From Ruminococcus sp. (GTDB lineage Bacteria > Bacillota_A > Clostridia > Oscillospirales > Ruminococcaceae): DNA of 64,000 bases. The stretch is from contig JAFVAN010000035.1 in assembly GCA_017480485.1 (NCBI GenBank), forward strand, positions 1 through 64,000. The letters run 5' to 3'. Below, one piece after another: positions 24,631 through 34,194 of this stretch; within the stretch, counting starts at the first letter, position 1; each line of letters begins with the position of its first letter. A program made the translations under genes and the position numbers. Below the pieces are notes generated by a model. The model was not told the DNA's origin. It saw only the letters and a list, made by a program, of their open reading frames with translations, and did no database searches.

Positions 24631-24772
24631 TCGTGCCACCGTATCGCGAGGGAGCTTTCGCGGTCCACACAGTTGTAAACGAGCTTGCGAGTGATCACGC
24701 GACCTCGGCCGTGCGCCGTTAGCACCTCGGCCGTGCGCCGTTAGCACCTCGGCCGTGCGCCGTTAGCACAGC
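24631..24772. repeat. interspersed repeat type B with a 22-bp triplet
   Basis: CGTGCCACCGTATCGCGAGG begins the element, CACACAGTTGTAAACGAGC follows, and the end is a perfect tandem triplication of CTCGGCCGTGCGCCGTTAGC-AC (about 24703-24769). The promoter of the next gene starts right after it. Confidence 0.8.
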
Positions 24773-24774
24773 GG

Positions 24775-24803
24775 TTGACTAAAGCCGAAAATTGTTGTAT
24801 AAT
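24775..24803 (+). promoter_or_regulatory. promoter of the amino-acid ABC transporter genes
   Basis: TTGACT at 24775-24780, 17 bases, TATAAT at 24798-24803. Confidence 0.85.
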
Positions 24804-24839
24804 ATATAGGTATTACTGTGTTTTTCGGGAGGGCTATGC

Positions 24840-25553
24840 TTGAAATTTGATGACTATTTGAAGGTCGGGAAGATACTGTTTGAGTATCTTCCCTATACCT
24901 TGAAGCTTTTCTTCTTCACGCTGCTGTTCTCCATCCCCCTTGGGATGGTGGTGACGTGGCTCAAAAAGTGCCGCTTTAAGCCTGTTTCGTGGCTGACGAA
25001 CCTCTATATACTTATCATGCGCGGCACCCCCCTGATGCTGCAGATAGTCGCCGTTTATTACGCCATCCCCATGATGGTCAAATCCGCGAAGACCGCAGGC
25101 AGGGCCGACACAGCCCTTTATGAGGCTCTGGATAAGTTCAAGGCGGGTGAGAACTATATGTTCATCATGCTGGTCATAGCCTTCGCCTTTAACTATGCCG
25201 CCTATTTTGCCGAGATCTTCCGGGGAGGCATCGAGTCCATCCCTGTGGGACAGTACGAGGCGGCCTCTATGCTGGGCCTCACCAAAATGCAGACCTTCTT
25301 CCGCATAATCCTGCCACAGGTGGTAAAGCGGGTCATCCCCGCCACCAGCAACGAGGTCATAGTTCTGGTCAAGGATACCTCCCTCGCCACCGTCATCGCC
25401 TATACCGAGATAATGCTGAAGGCCAAGCAGCAGATGAACACCTACAGCTCCATCGGGCCGCTGTTCGTGGCGGGCCTGTTCTACTTTGTGCTGAACGCCA
25501 TCGTCACCGTTGCGTTCATGCTCATCGAGAAGCACTATAACTATTACAAGTAA
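24840..25553 (+). CDS. polar amino-acid ABC transporter permease
   Basis: A protein of 237 residues with about five helices. The start is TTG at 24840 with GGGAGGG seven bases before it; an ATG at 24837 in another frame stops at once. LKLFFFTLLFSIPLGMV and the EAA loop (GQYEAASMLGLTKMQTFFRI near residue 140) are typical of the HisM/GlnP family, and the EAA Gly is kept. It is followed after 12 bases by its ATPase. No substrate-binding protein is encoded next to it, so one must come from elsewhere. Amino-acid specificity cannot be read. Confidence 0.9.
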   Translation: MKFDDYLKVGKILFEYLPYTLKLFFFTLLFSIPLGMVVTWLKKCRFKPVSWLTNLYILIMRGTPLMLQIVAVYYAIPMMVKSAKTAGRADTALYEALDKFKAGENYMFIMLVIAFAFNYAAYFAEIFRGGIESIPVGQYEAASMLGLTKMQTFFRIILPQVVKRVIPATSNEVIVLVKDTSLATVIAYTEIMLKAKQQMNTYSSIGPLFVAGLFYFVLNAIVTVAFMLIEKHYNYYK

Positions 25554-25565
25554 GGAGGCGCCCTG

Positions 25566-26324
25566 ATGGCTGTTCTTGAAGTCAAAAATCTTTCCAAAAG
25601 CTTCGGCGACCTGCAGGTGCTGCGGGATATCTCCTTTAACGTAGAGGAGGGACAGGTGGTCTCCGTCATCGGGCCTTCGGGCTCGGGAAAATCCACACTG
25701 CTCCGGTGCGTCAATCAGCTGGAGCGGGCCGACAGCGGCGAGATAAACGTCTGCGGCATGAATATGCTGCGCATGGAGGGACAAAAGGCCGTCTATGCCC
25801 CCCGCAAGACCCTTCGGGAGATAAGGCTCCGCATCGGTCTGGTGTTCCAGAATTTCAACCTCTTCCCCCATATGAACGTCATGCAGAATATAATCGAAGC
25901 CCCCGTCCATGTGCTTAAAAGATCAAAGCAGGAGGCCACGGACACCGCCGCCGAGCTGCTGGAAAAAATGGGCCTAACAGGCAAGGAGAAAAGTTATCCC
26001 TGCGAGCTCTCGGGCGGACAGCAGCAGAGAGTTTCCATAGCCCGCGCCTTGGCCCTGCGGCCGGACGTGCTGTTCTTCGACGAGCCCACCTCGGCCCTTG
26101 ACCCCGAGCTGACGGGGGAGATACTTAAAGTCATCAAGGGCCTTGCTGCGGAGAAAATGACCATGGTCATCGTCACTCATGAAATGGAATTCGCCCGAGA
26201 GGTCTCCAACCACGTCATCTTTATGGACGGCGGCTATATTGTGGAGGAGGGCGACCCCGAGACCCTCTTCGGCGACACCCAGAACGAGCGCACCAAGCAG
26301 TTCCTTAGCCGATACAGAGGTTAG
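25566..26324 (+). CDS. polar amino-acid ABC transporter ATP-binding protein (GlnQ type)
   Basis: A protein of 252 residues. Walker A GPSGSGKS (about 36-43), Q-loop [10 protein letters not shown], signature LSGGQQQR, Walker [14 protein letters not shown] and the switch [11 protein letters not shown] are complete and typical of GlnQ/HisP. A roughly 16-residue insert ([14 protein letters not shown]) lies before the Q-loop. The SD AAGGAGG overlaps the end of the permease gene region, and the two form an operon. It powers import of a polar amino acid through the permease at 24840. Confidence 0.93.
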   Translation: MAVLEVKNLSKSFGDLQVLRDISFNVEEGQVVSVIGPSGSGKSTLLRCVNQLERADSGEINVCGMNMLRMEGQKAVYAPRKTLREIRLRIGLVFQNFNLFPHMNVMQNIIEAPVHVLKRSKQEATDTAAELLEKMGLTGKEKSYPCELSGGQQQRVSIARALALRPDVLFFDEPTSALDPELTGEILKVIKGLAAEKMTMVIVTHEMEFAREVSNHVIFMDGGYIVEEGDPETLFGDTQNERTKQFLSRYRG

Positions 26325-26397
26325 AGGTTAGAAATGCCATGATGGGGCATATCCTCCCGCTCACACAAACAACGGCCCTGCCGTCCGCGATAGGACC

Positions 26398-26426
26398 TTG
26401 ACATATAGCGGGTTTTAGGGTAAAAT
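26398..26426 (+). promoter_or_regulatory. promoter of glycyl-tRNA synthetase gene
   Basis: TTGACA at 26398-26403, 17 bases, TAAAAT at 26421-26426. There is no T-box in the short leader. Confidence 0.85.
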
Positions 26427-26466
26427 AGTAATGTATTATTCTATCATTATCAAAGGAGAATGAAAT

Positions 26467-27852
26467 ATGAAAAACACCGAAAAAACAATGGACAAGCTCG
26501 TGGCGCTCTGTAAGGGCAGAGGCTTCGTTTATCCCGGCAGCGAGATCTATGGCGGCCTCGCCAACACCTGGGACTACGGCCCCTTGGGCGTGGAGCTTAA
26601 AAACAATATCAAGAGCGCCTGGAGAAAGAAGTTCATTCAGGAGAACAAGTATAACGTGGGCCTCGACTCCGCTATCCTTATGAACCCCCAGACCTGGGTA
26701 GCCTCGGGCCACCTTGGCGGCTTCTCCGACCCCCTTATGGACTGCAAGGAGTGCAAGACCCGCCACCGCGCCGATAACCTCATCGAGGACTTCGACGGCA
26801 CCAACGTCGCGGGCTGGACCAACGAGCAGATGATGAACTATATCAAGGAAAAGAACATCCCCTGCCCCGACTGCGGAAAGCACAACTTCACCGATATCCG
26901 CCAGTTCAACCTTATGTTCAAGACCTTCCAGGGCGTCACCGAGGACTCCAAGGCAGAGCTCTACCTCCGCCCCGAGACCGCTCAGGGAATATTCGTAAAC
27001 TTTGCAAACATCCAGCGCACCAGCCGCAGAAAGGTTCCCTTCGGCGTGGCTCAGGTGGGCAAGAGCTTCCGTAACGAGATCACCCCCGGAAACTTCATCT
27101 TCCGTGTTCGCGAGTTCGAGCAGATGGAGCTTGAGTTCTTCTGCAAGCCCGGCACTGACCTCGAGTGGTTCGAGTATTGGAGAGGCTTCTGCCGCGACTG
27201 GCTGCTCTCCCTCGGCATAAAGGAAGAGAACCTGCGCCTGCGCGACCACTCCCCCGAGGAGCTTTGCTTCTACTCAAAGGCCACTACCGATTTCGAGTAC
27301 CTTTTCCCCTTCGGCTGGGGCGAGCTCTGGGGCGTTGCCGACAGGACCGACTACGACCTCACACAGCATATCAATACCTCGGGCAAGACCCTCGACTACT
27401 TTGACCCCGAGACCAACGAGAGATATATCCCCTACGTTATCGAGCCCTCGCTGGGCGTCGAGAGGCTGTTCCTTACAGTCATCACCGAGGCCTACGACGA
27501 GGAGAACATCGGCACAGAGGAGAAGCCCGACGTCAGGACCGTTATGCGCTTCCACCCCGCACTTGCGCCCTTCAAGGCCTGCGTGCTGCCCCTGTCCAAG
27601 AAGCTCTCGCAGCAGGCGGGAGAGCTCTATGATGAGCTTTGCCGCGATTTCAGCGTTGACTACGACGAGGCAGGCTCTATCGGCAAGCGCTATCGCCGTC
27701 AGGACGAGATCGGCACCCCCTACTGCATCACCTATGACTTCGATTCCGTCGAGGACGGCTGCGTGACCGTTCGCGACAGAGACACTATGGAGCAGGAGAG
27801 AGTGAAGATCGCCGACCTGCGCGCATATATCGCCGAGAAGATCAGGTTCTGA
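26467..27852 (+). CDS. glyS: glycyl-tRNA synthetase, single-chain alpha2 type
   Basis: A protein of 461 residues that charges tRNA-Gly. It begins with [20 protein letters not shown] and contains [18 protein letters not shown], the class II motifs 2 and 3 (FRNEITP near residue 200 and EPSLGVERL near 335), and the C-terminal anticodon-binding domain starting near VLPLSKKLS. This is the dimeric form found in most Firmicutes, not the alpha/beta tetramer. Two Cys pairs (CKECKT, CPDCGK) in the N-terminal insert may bind zinc. SD AAAGGAG, spacing 8. Confidence 0.97.
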   Translation: MKNTEKTMDKLVALCKGRGFVYPGSEIYGGLANTWDYGPLGVELKNNIKSAWRKKFIQENKYNVGLDSAILMNPQTWVASGHLGGFSDPLMDCKECKTRHRADNLIEDFDGTNVAGWTNEQMMNYIKEKNIPCPDCGKHNFTDIRQFNLMFKTFQGVTEDSKAELYLRPETAQGIFVNFANIQRTSRRKVPFGVAQVGKSFRNEITPGNFIFRVREFEQMELEFFCKPGTDLEWFEYWRGFCRDWLLSLGIKEENLRLRDHSPEELCFYSKATTDFEYLFPFGWGELWGVADRTDYDLTQHINTSGKTLDYFDPETNERYIPYVIEPSLGVERLFLTVITEAYDEENIGTEEKPDVRTVMRFHPALAPFKACVLPLSKKLSQQAGELYDELCRDFSVDYDEAGSIGKRYRRQDEIGTPYCITYDFDSVEDGCVTVRDRDTMEQERVKIADLRAYIAEKIRF

Positions 27853-27873
27853 GACATTTAGAGGTAGATCACT

Positions 27874-28617
27874 TTGGGAAAGACTTGTAAGTCCTGCGGC
27901 GCCTTTTATTCGGGAGATTACTGCGACAAGTGCGGCTACGGCAAGCCCGAGGTCAAGAGCAAGTCGCTGGAAAAGCTGAAAAAACAGGCCCGCCGCAAGC
28001 CGGACCGCTTTATGACCCCCGAGGAAAAGAAAAAGGTCTACGCCGCCGAGCGCCGCGAGCGCGAGCAGAAGCGGCAGGGAGGAGCGCGGGCAGCCGCCGA
28101 CCCCAACGGCAGGCGCAACCTGCTCATTGCCGTGGCGGTGATAACAGCCATAGTCGTGCTCTATGCCCTCATCAGCAACGGCGTCATTTTGAAGCGGGAC
28201 AAAAACGATGTTATAAAGCAATACTTCCGCGCCCTGGACGAGAACGACTTCGACAAGTTCACAGCCTCTGTGGCTCCCGAGATCGAGGATATCTACAACA
28301 AGGAGCGCGAGGAGCTGGGCCTTGGCAAGGAGGAGTATATGCGCACCTTCAAGCAGGGGCTCGAGGAATACTACGGCCAAGGGCTGAGCATAAGCGTCTC
28401 CATCGGACGCGAGGAGGAGCTTGATCAGGCGGACTTTGACGAGATGCTTGAGGGCTATAAGGCGGCCTATAACGCCGCCCCCAAGCTGAAAGAGGCCTAC
28501 GTCGTTTACTGCGAGGTGACCTATTCGGGCTCCGAGCGGACAGAGACCGTCCAGTACGAGGTCTATGCCGCCCGCAAGGGCTGGAAGTGGAGGCTCTACA
28601 ACGTAGAGATAGCATAG
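27874..28617 (+). CDS. zinc-ribbon membrane protein of unknown function
   Basis: A protein of 247 residues starting with TTG at 27874 (GAGGTAG upstream). Residues 5-22 form a zinc ribbon with two Cys pairs (CKSCG, CDKCG). A long basic, Lys/Arg-rich segment follows (residues 28-85), then one membrane helix (LLIAVAVITAIVVLYALIS, about 88-107), and an external domain with FRALDENDFDKFTAS that resembles NTF2/DUF4878-like folds. It is 21 bases after glyS and may be co-transcribed with it. The zinc ribbon would be inside and the C-terminal domain outside. No function assigned. Confidence 0.7.
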   Translation: MGKTCKSCGAFYSGDYCDKCGYGKPEVKSKSLEKLKKQARRKPDRFMTPEEKKKVYAAERREREQKRQGGARAAADPNGRRNLLIAVAVITAIVVLYALISNGVILKRDKNDVIKQYFRALDENDFDKFTASVAPEIEDIYNKEREELGLGKEEYMRTFKQGLEEYYGQGLSISVSIGREEELDQADFDEMLEGYKAAYNAAPKLKEAYVVYCEVTYSGSERTETVQYEVYAARKGWKWRLYNVEIA

Positions 28618-28637
28618 CGCTTCAATGCACAATACAC

Positions 28638-28695
28638 AATGCACAATGAAAGAGAGGTTCACAAGGAGGCTTGGCGTTCATTGTGCATTTTTTTT
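28638..28695 (+). terminator. hairpin terminator
   Basis: AATGCACAATGAA and TTCATTGTGCATT pair, with eight T following. The long loop contains AAGGAGG. CACAATGCACAATG direct repeats precede it. Confidence 0.8.
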
Positions 28696-28759
28696 AAGCG
28701 ACGATATTTGAAAAATGATAACCGATAGCGAAACAAATAATATGAGAGGAAAGAAGAAT

Positions 28760-29710
28760 ATGAGCGAAACTGTTGTCAGCATACGCGGGCTCGTAAAGAA
28801 ATACAAGGAGCTCACCGCCCTTGACGGGCTCTCTCTCGAGATCAAGGAGGGCGAGGTCTTTGGACTGCTGGGGCCTAACGGCTCCGGAAAGACCACCACC
28901 ATCAGCTGCCTGCTGGCGCTGCTGGAATATGACAGCGGCGAGATCGAGATCTTCGGCAAGCCCATGACCCCCGTGAGCTACGATATCAAGCGGGATATCG
29001 GCATAATAATGCAGAACGTGGCGGTCTTTGAGGAGCTGACGGTCTATGAGAACATTGACTATTTCTGCGGGCTGTATGTAAAGGACAAGAAGACCCGCGC
29101 CCGGTATGTCGAGGAGGCCATCCAGTTCGTGGGCCTTGGGGACTTCAAGAAGTTCTATCCCAAGAAGCTTTCGGGCGGCCTGCTCAGGCGCCTCAATATC
29201 GCCTGCGGCATCGCTCATAAGCCGAAGCTCATTATCCTTGACGAGCCCACCGTTGCCGTTGACCCTCAGAGCAGAAACAAGATACTTGAGGGCATAGAGG
29301 AGCTCAACCGCGCAGGCGCCACCGTCATCTACACCTCTCACTACATGGAGGAGGTAGAGCAGATCTGCACCCGCATCGCCATCATGGACAAGGGCAAGAA
29401 GATCGCCGAGGGCACCAAGGAGGAGCTCAAAAAGATGATAAAGAACACCGAGACCATCTCCATTGAGGCAAGGCCCATCACCGAGGAGATAAAGGATCAG
29501 GTCTCGAAGCTCCCCCACGTTTACAAGGCCGAGGAGGAGGACGGCAAGCTCACAGTCTACTGCTCGGGCGGAAAGCACAACCTGATCCGCGTGCTGGGCG
29601 TGCTGCAGGAGCATGACGTACATATCGGCAGGGTGTACAGCGAGCTGCCATCCCTCAACGACGTCTTCCTTGAGATAACAGGCAAGGCCCTGCGGGATAA
29701 GGAGGAATAA
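28760..29710 (+). CDS. ABC transporter ATP-binding protein (ABC-2 exporter)
   Basis: A protein of 316 residues from the ATG at 28760, with GAGGAAAGAAG upstream; longer in-frame ATGs at 28715 and 28742 lack an SD. Walker A GPNGSGKT, signature LSGGLLRR (Leu in place of the usual Met/Gln) and Walker B LIILDEP are present, then VAVDPQSR and the switch YTSHYMEEVE. The C-terminal 90 residues form the accessory domain typical of CcmA/DrrA-type exporters. It begins a three-gene operon with two membrane proteins whose genes follow at 2-base spacing and with overlap. Substrate unknown; drug, peptide or lipid export is typical. Confidence 0.93.
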   Translation: MSETVVSIRGLVKKYKELTALDGLSLEIKEGEVFGLLGPNGSGKTTTISCLLALLEYDSGEIEIFGKPMTPVSYDIKRDIGIIMQNVAVFEELTVYENIDYFCGLYVKDKKTRARYVEEAIQFVGLGDFKKFYPKKLSGGLLRRLNIACGIAHKPKLIILDEPTVAVDPQSRNKILEGIEELNRAGATVIYTSHYMEEVEQICTRIAIMDKGKKIAEGTKEELKKMIKNTETISIEARPITEEIKDQVSKLPHVYKAEEEDGKLTVYCSGGKHNLIRVLGVLQEHDVHIGRVYSELPSLNDVFLEITGKALRDKEE

Positions 29711-29712
29711 GA

Positions 29713-30849
29713 ATGTTCTTCCACGACCTTAAATACGACCTGCTGTCCATCGTCAGGACAAAGGCGGTCATATTCTGGCTGCTGATCTTTCCCATAGCCT
29801 TGGGCAGCTTCTTCAAGATAGCCTTCGACGGCATCTACGACAAGACCACCAAGTTCAATACCGTCCCCGTGGCGGTGGTGAGCGAGGACGAGAATGTCAA
29901 GCAGGCCATAGACTCGGTGAGCGAGGGCGAGGAGCCCCTTTTCAAGCCCACCTATGTGAGTACCCTCGAGGAGGCCGAAAAGCTTCTGCGGGATGGCGAG
30001 GTCAAGGGCATTCTCACCGCCGACAGCGAGAGCAAGCTCTCTGTGACAGTTGCATCCAAGGGCATAGACGAGACCATTATAAAGGCCTTCGCCGACAGCT
30101 ACGAGCTGAACCGCTCCATCATCATGGACGCTGTGGAGAGCGGCAGCTTTGACAAGCTGGATGCCATTTCCACCGCCCTCACCGCAGATGCCAAGGCGGT
30201 GTCGGACATTGACCTTACCAACGGCAGCACCGACAATCTTGCTCAGTATTTCTATAACCTGCTGGCCATGACGGCCCTTTACGGTATGCTGCTGGGCCTT
30301 AACATAACCATACTCAATCAGGCCAATCTCTCGAACCTTGGCATGAGGCGGCAGTGCTCGCCCCGCAAGAAGTCCTACACCCTGCTGGTGAGCCTCTGCG
30401 CGGCATTCATTGCTCAGTCCGTTTGCATGGTGGTAGCCGTCACCTTCGTGCGGTTCGCCTTGGGTATCGACCTTGGGGAGCGGCTTGGGCTCGTGTACCT
30501 CACGGGCATCGTGGGGGGACTGCTGGGCGTGTGCTTCGGCTTTGCAGTGGGCTCTGTGGGCCGCGGCTCCTACGACAAAAAGATGGGCATACTCATGTCT
30601 ATCGTGATGCTCCTCTGCTTCCTCAGCGGCCTGATGGTCGGAAACATGAAAGCCGTAGTGGAGCAGAAGGCCCCATGGTTCAACAAGATAAACCCCGCCG
30701 CTGTCATCTCCGACAGCTTCTACTGCCTGGTGCTCTACGATGACCTGAGCAGATATCTGGAAAAGCTCATCACGATGCTTGTTATCTCTGCGGTGTTCGT
30801 GCTTGCGGGCTTTGCTCTGACAAGGAGGCGCAAGTATGAAAGTCTTTGA
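29713..30849 (+). CDS. ABC-2 type exporter membrane protein A
   Basis: A protein of 378 residues. One N-terminal helix (residues about 17-37) is followed by an extracytoplasmic alpha/beta domain (about 40-170) with SVSEGEEPLFKPTYVSTLEE and then five helices. This is the ABC2_membrane_3 layout (compare DrrB and YhfE-like proteins). RRQCSPRKKSYTLLVSL near residue 215 is the cytoplasmic coupling segment. It overlaps the next gene by 14 bases. Confidence 0.88.
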   Translation: MFFHDLKYDLLSIVRTKAVIFWLLIFPIALGSFFKIAFDGIYDKTTKFNTVPVAVVSEDENVKQAIDSVSEGEEPLFKPTYVSTLEEAEKLLRDGEVKGILTADSESKLSVTVASKGIDETIIKAFADSYELNRSIIMDAVESGSFDKLDAISTALTADAKAVSDIDLTNGSTDNLAQYFYNLLAMTALYGMLLGLNITILNQANLSNLGMRRQCSPRKKSYTLLVSLCAAFIAQSVCMVVAVTFVRFALGIDLGERLGLVYLTGIVGGLLGVCFGFAVGSVGRGSYDKKMGILMSIVMLLCFLSGLMVGNMKAVVEQKAPWFNKINPAAVISDSFYCLVLYDDLSRYLEKLITMLVISAVFVLAGFALTRRRKYESL

Positions 30850-31981
30850 ACTGTTTTTCAGGGTGCTGAAAAAGCATCTGGTCACAACTATCATCTACAT
30901 CGTGGTGTTCCTCTTTATCTCTGTCCAGTTTGTAAAGAACGAGGACAAGCAGCTCTCTTTTGAGGAGACAAAGCTGGATATCGTGGTCTTTGACGAGGAC
31001 GACACCGACGCCAGCCGCAGCTTGAAGGAATTCATCGGCAAAAAGCACGACCTTGGCGAGCTGGACCGCCGCGATGACGCCATCTTGGACGCCCTCTACT
31101 ACGAGGAGTACGATGCGGCCATCGTCATCAAGAAGGGCTATTCCGAGGCCCTTGCGGCAGGCAGGACAGGCGGCCTCTTCGAGAGCTACCACGTCCACGA
31201 CAGCTACGCTGAGGTGCTGGTGAAGAACCTGCTGGGCGAGTACGTTTCCACCGTCAAGGCTTACCTTGCGGGGGGCAGCGACTTTGAGGCGGCCATAGAC
31301 AAGACGGGAGCCGTTCTCACCGAGGGCGCCGAGGTCAAGATGCTTGAGGACGAGGACGAGGGCAGCTCTGAATACTCCGAGGATTTCGGGGTCTACTTCC
31401 AGTATCTTGCCTATATCCTGATCTCCGTTATGATCTCGGCTCTGGGGCCTGTGCTCATAGTGCTGCAAAAGAAGGACAACCGGGAGCGGACCATCTGCTC
31501 CGGAATCTCTCCCACAGGCAGGATACTGCAGATCTATCTCGGGACCAGCGTTTTTGTGGTGGCCGTGTGGCTGATATTCATGGCGGCAGGCGCTGTGATC
31601 AACGGCGGGATGTACGAGGGCAGGGCATGGATGGCAGTGCTCAACAGCCTTGTTTACTCTCTTATCTCGGCAGGCATAGCCATTCTGCTGGCGGCCTTCG
31701 ATCTCAAGGATCAGGCCCTCTCTCTGCTCACCCAGATAATCGGCCTTGGCATGAGCTTCCTCTGCGGCGTGTTCGTGCCCCAGAGCTTCCTTGGCGACGG
31801 AGTTCTGAAATTCGCCCATATTCTTCCTGCATACTGGTACGTTCGCGCAAACAACGTGCTGGTCGGCACTGAGGTCGCCTACTCGGCCTCCGAGGTCTAC
31901 AAGTGCATCGGCATCGAGGTCGGCTTCATGGTCGCTCTCTTCACAGCAGCAGTGATAGTTGCAAGAAGGCGTCGGCGCTAA
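30836..31981 (+). CDS. ABC-2 type exporter membrane protein B
   Basis: A protein of 381 residues with the same plan as its partner: a helix at about 13-32, an acidic external domain (residues 35-190, with VVFDEDDTDASRSLKEFIGK) and five C-terminal helices. QKKDNRERTICSGISPTGR near residue 215 is the coupling segment. It shares little sequence with protein A, so the two would form a heterodimer with the ATPase at 28760. The operon ends in the hairpin at 32054-32100. Confidence 0.88.
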   Translation: MKVFELFFRVLKKHLVTTIIYIVVFLFISVQFVKNEDKQLSFEETKLDIVVFDEDDTDASRSLKEFIGKKHDLGELDRRDDAILDALYYEEYDAAIVIKKGYSEALAAGRTGGLFESYHVHDSYAEVLVKNLLGEYVSTVKAYLAGGSDFEAAIDKTGAVLTEGAEVKMLEDEDEGSSEYSEDFGVYFQYLAYILISVMISALGPVLIVLQKKDNRERTICSGISPTGRILQIYLGTSVFVVAVWLIFMAAGAVINGGMYEGRAWMAVLNSLVYSLISAGIAILLAAFDLKDQALSLLTQIIGLGMSFLCGVFVPQSFLGDGVLKFAHILPAYWYVRANNVLVGTEVAYSASEVYKCIGIEVGFMVALFTAAVIVARRRRR

Positions 31982-32053
31982 CGGTGCATGGCGTACACAT
32001 CCCGATCCTTCTGGAAAATATTATTGCGGCGCTGCGAAGCAGCACTGCAAAGT

Positions 32054-32100
32054 GCGAAAAAGGAACCTCACCCCTTTTGGGGGTGAGGTTCCTTTTTCGC
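32054..32100. terminator. bidirectional hairpin terminator with 21-bp stem
   Basis: GCGAAAAAGGAACCTCACCC and the exact inverse (ending TTTTTCGC) pair around a short TTTTGG loop. It serves both the plus-strand exporter operon and the minus-strand LCP gene. Its outer GCGAAAAA / TTTTTCGC ends are shared with the copy at 56097-56143. Confidence 0.9.
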
Positions 32101-32141
32101 CTGAAGCCGCTTGTAAAAACAGGCTTCTTTATGCTTGTGTT

Positions 32142-34034
32142 TTACTGGAAGACATTATAGCCTCCGCCGCCTTCGTCTGTGCTGGCGTAGCGGTACTGAT
32201 CCTCGTAGTCTATCCAGTTTCCGTTGTCGTCGTAGTAGCCGTTGTGGTCGTAGGGATTGGAGCTGTCGCCTACCGAGCCGTTCTCGTCGGTGCTGGCGGG
32301 CTGCTCCTCGATGACCGTGGTGCCGTAGATGGTCTGCTGCAGGAGTCTTGCGTTTTCGCGCAGGTCTGCCAGCAGCACCGCCTTGTGGTCAACAAAGTGT
32401 CCCGAATAGGTGCCCTCGGCGGGTATTTGCAGCTGCTGGATGTCGTAGCCCATATACTCGAAGGCGTGCAGCAGCAGGGAAGCGGTCTCGCCCTCTTCAA
32501 GGTCCGTATAGGTATCGGGAAGGATCTTGTTTGCAAGCTCGTTGAGCTGCACCAGCGAGGCGCCCTTGGCCTTTTTGATTATCAGCGAGATGACCTCGCG
32601 CTGTCTTTCGGTGCGTCCGAAGTCGCTGTATTTCTCGCCCTTGTCAACGTGTCTCAGTCTTGCATAGGCAAGAGCCTGATTGCCGTTGCAGTGAACGACC
32701 TCACCCTCCTTGGCAAGCTCCGGCAGGTAGTCGGTGCCCTTCTTGTTTCCAAGGATGTGGTTCTGCTCGTCCAGAGGGTTCTCCATGCCGCGGTTGTTGT
32801 CGCCGTAGGGGTCGTAGCGCTCGCTCTCGTAGCCGTGGGCCTCGTCGTCGGTGATCTCGATATCCAGACCACCAAGGGTGTCAACGATCTCGATGAACTG
32901 GTTGAAGTTCACTATAACGTACCTGTCGATATTTACGGCAAAATACTGCTGCAGGGTGCTGCGCAGGCACTCGGTGCCGTTGTACCAGTAGGCGGCGTTC
33001 AGCCTGTCCGAGGTATCTATCTCGGGGATATAGAGATAGAGGTCTCTCATGAAGGAGGTCATCGTAATAGTGCCCAGCTTCTTGTTGAGAGAGAGCAGCA
33101 TCATAACGTCGGTGTTGCCTCGCTCGTCCCCTGTTTCGGGTCTAAGGTCCTCACCGATGAGCAGCACGTTGAACACGTCCTTGTCGCTCATGATGTCCTT
33201 GGCGTTGCGTTCCAGCTCGTCCTTCAGGCGCTCCTCCTCGGTGCGGGGGTCAAAGGTGTCCTCCTTGGTGGAGTCGGTGTCGGCGTAGCTCATGGGGGCC
33301 GAATTTATGCCTCTGTTATCCTTGCCCTTCAGCTTGTTGAAGTAGAAGTGGAACACCAGAAACACCACAAGTGCCAGCAGGCACAACACCATGAACACTA
33401 TTCCTATGGTCGTGAGGGTCTTCTGCTTTATGGTAAGCTTTTTCTTCTTGCCTTTTTTCTTGCCCGAGGTTTTCTTAGCGCCCTTATGCTCCTCGTCCTG
33501 CGGCCTTGCGGTCTTCTCGCCGCTGCTTTTGCTGCGGGGCCTTGGCGTCTCGTCGTCCTCGGGGTCGAGCGGCTTCTTGCCCTGCCTTATGTTCGGCGCT
33601 TTTCCCGAGGCTGCCTTAGAGGCGGCGCTTTTCTTCGGGTGCTCTGTCTGGGGCTTTTTGGGCTTTTCGGCCTTGTCTGCTTTATCGGATAACGTAAGCC
33701 CTGCGGCATCGTTCATTTTGCTCTTTGCGGCAGGCTTCTCGGGGGTGTCCTTCTTTTCCTCGGGGGCCTGCTCCTTCTCGGGCTCGGGCTTTTCCTTGGG
33801 GCTGCTCTCGGGCTCCTCTTTGATCTCTGCCGAGGCAGGCACGGCCTTTTCGGCCCGCTGCTTTTTCTTTTCCATTGCGGCGGAGATTATAGACCCCAGC
33901 TCATCGTCGTCCTTTTCCAGCTCCGCAGAGATCTCCTTGATATCCTGCGCGCGCTGTTTCTTTTTATTTATGGCGGCAGATATTATCTGTTCAAGCTCGT
34001 CCTCCGAGCTATTGAGTTTCTTATCGTCTGGCAT
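32142..34034 (-). CDS. LytR-CpsA-Psr (LCP) family cell-wall polymer transferase
   Basis: A protein of 630 residues. Residues 1-205 are a charged cytoplasmic region that opens with two copies of an ISAAxxKKKQRA motif (residues about 13-31 and 45-62) and continues Lys/Pro-rich. A helix (about 215-237) leads to the LCP domain, which starts at FNVLLIGEDLRPETG and has SDVMMLLSL-like NTDVMMLLSLN, SFMRDLYLYIP and DRLNAAYWYNG, the pyrophosphate- and lipid-binding motifs with the catalytic Arg. The tail is Gly/Tyr/Asn-rich. Members attach wall polymers (teichoic acid, polysaccharide) to peptidoglycan. The long N-terminal tail is unusual and may be a regulatory platform. Confidence 0.9.
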   Translation of the reverse strand: MPDDKKLNSSEDELEQIISAAINKKKQRAQDIKEISAELEKDDDELGSIISAAMEKKKQRAEKAVPASAEIKEEPESSPKEKPEPEKEQAPEEKKDTPEKPAAKSKMNDAAGLTLSDKADKAEKPKKPQTEHPKKSAASKAASGKAPNIRQGKKPLDPEDDETPRPRSKSSGEKTARPQDEEHKGAKKTSGKKKGKKKKLTIKQKTLTTIGIVFMVLCLLALVVFLVFHFYFNKLKGKDNRGINSAPMSYADTDSTKEDTFDPRTEEERLKDELERNAKDIMSDKDVFNVLLIGEDLRPETGDERGNTDVMMLLSLNKKLGTITMTSFMRDLYLYIPEIDTSDRLNAAYWYNGTECLRSTLQQYFAVNIDRYVIVNFNQFIEIVDTLGGLDIEITDDEAHGYESERYDPYGDNNRGMENPLDEQNHILGNKKGTDYLPELAKEGEVVHCNGNQALAYARLRHVDKGEKYSDFGRTERQREVISLIIKKAKGASLVQLNELANKILPDTYTDLEEGETASLLLHAFEYMGYDIQQLQIPAEGTYSGHFVDHKAVLLADLRENARLLQQTIYGTTVIEEQPASTDENGSVGDSSNPYDHNGYYDDNGNWIDYEDQYRYASTDEGGGGYNVFQ

Positions 34035-34144
34035 TTGTATCCTCTCTCTTTTTGCGGCCCTTGGCCGTTTTTTCGTTTTGTCATTCTGCCCGTGTATCTT
34101 TTTCGACGGGCTTTCGCCCGAACTCGCATAACACTACATTTTAT

Positions 34145-34173
34145 ATTATATACTATCCACAAAGAAATTACAA
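34145..34173 (-). promoter_or_regulatory. promoter of the LCP gene
   Basis: On the minus strand TTGTAA (34173-34168), 17 bases, TATAAT (34150-34145). The leader of about 105 bases contains GGGCGAAAGCCC, a small hairpin. Confidence 0.8.
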
Positions 34174-34194
34174 CACTTTTCACAATTTTTTTTC

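Noticed and set aside
24703..24769. Three short tandem repeats as a possible CRISPR array
   Set aside because: The units are contiguous, with no spacers between them, and no cas genes are present.
26325..26466. A glycine T-box or riboswitch before glyS
   Set aside because: The leader after the promoter is only about 35 bases and has no T-box sequence.
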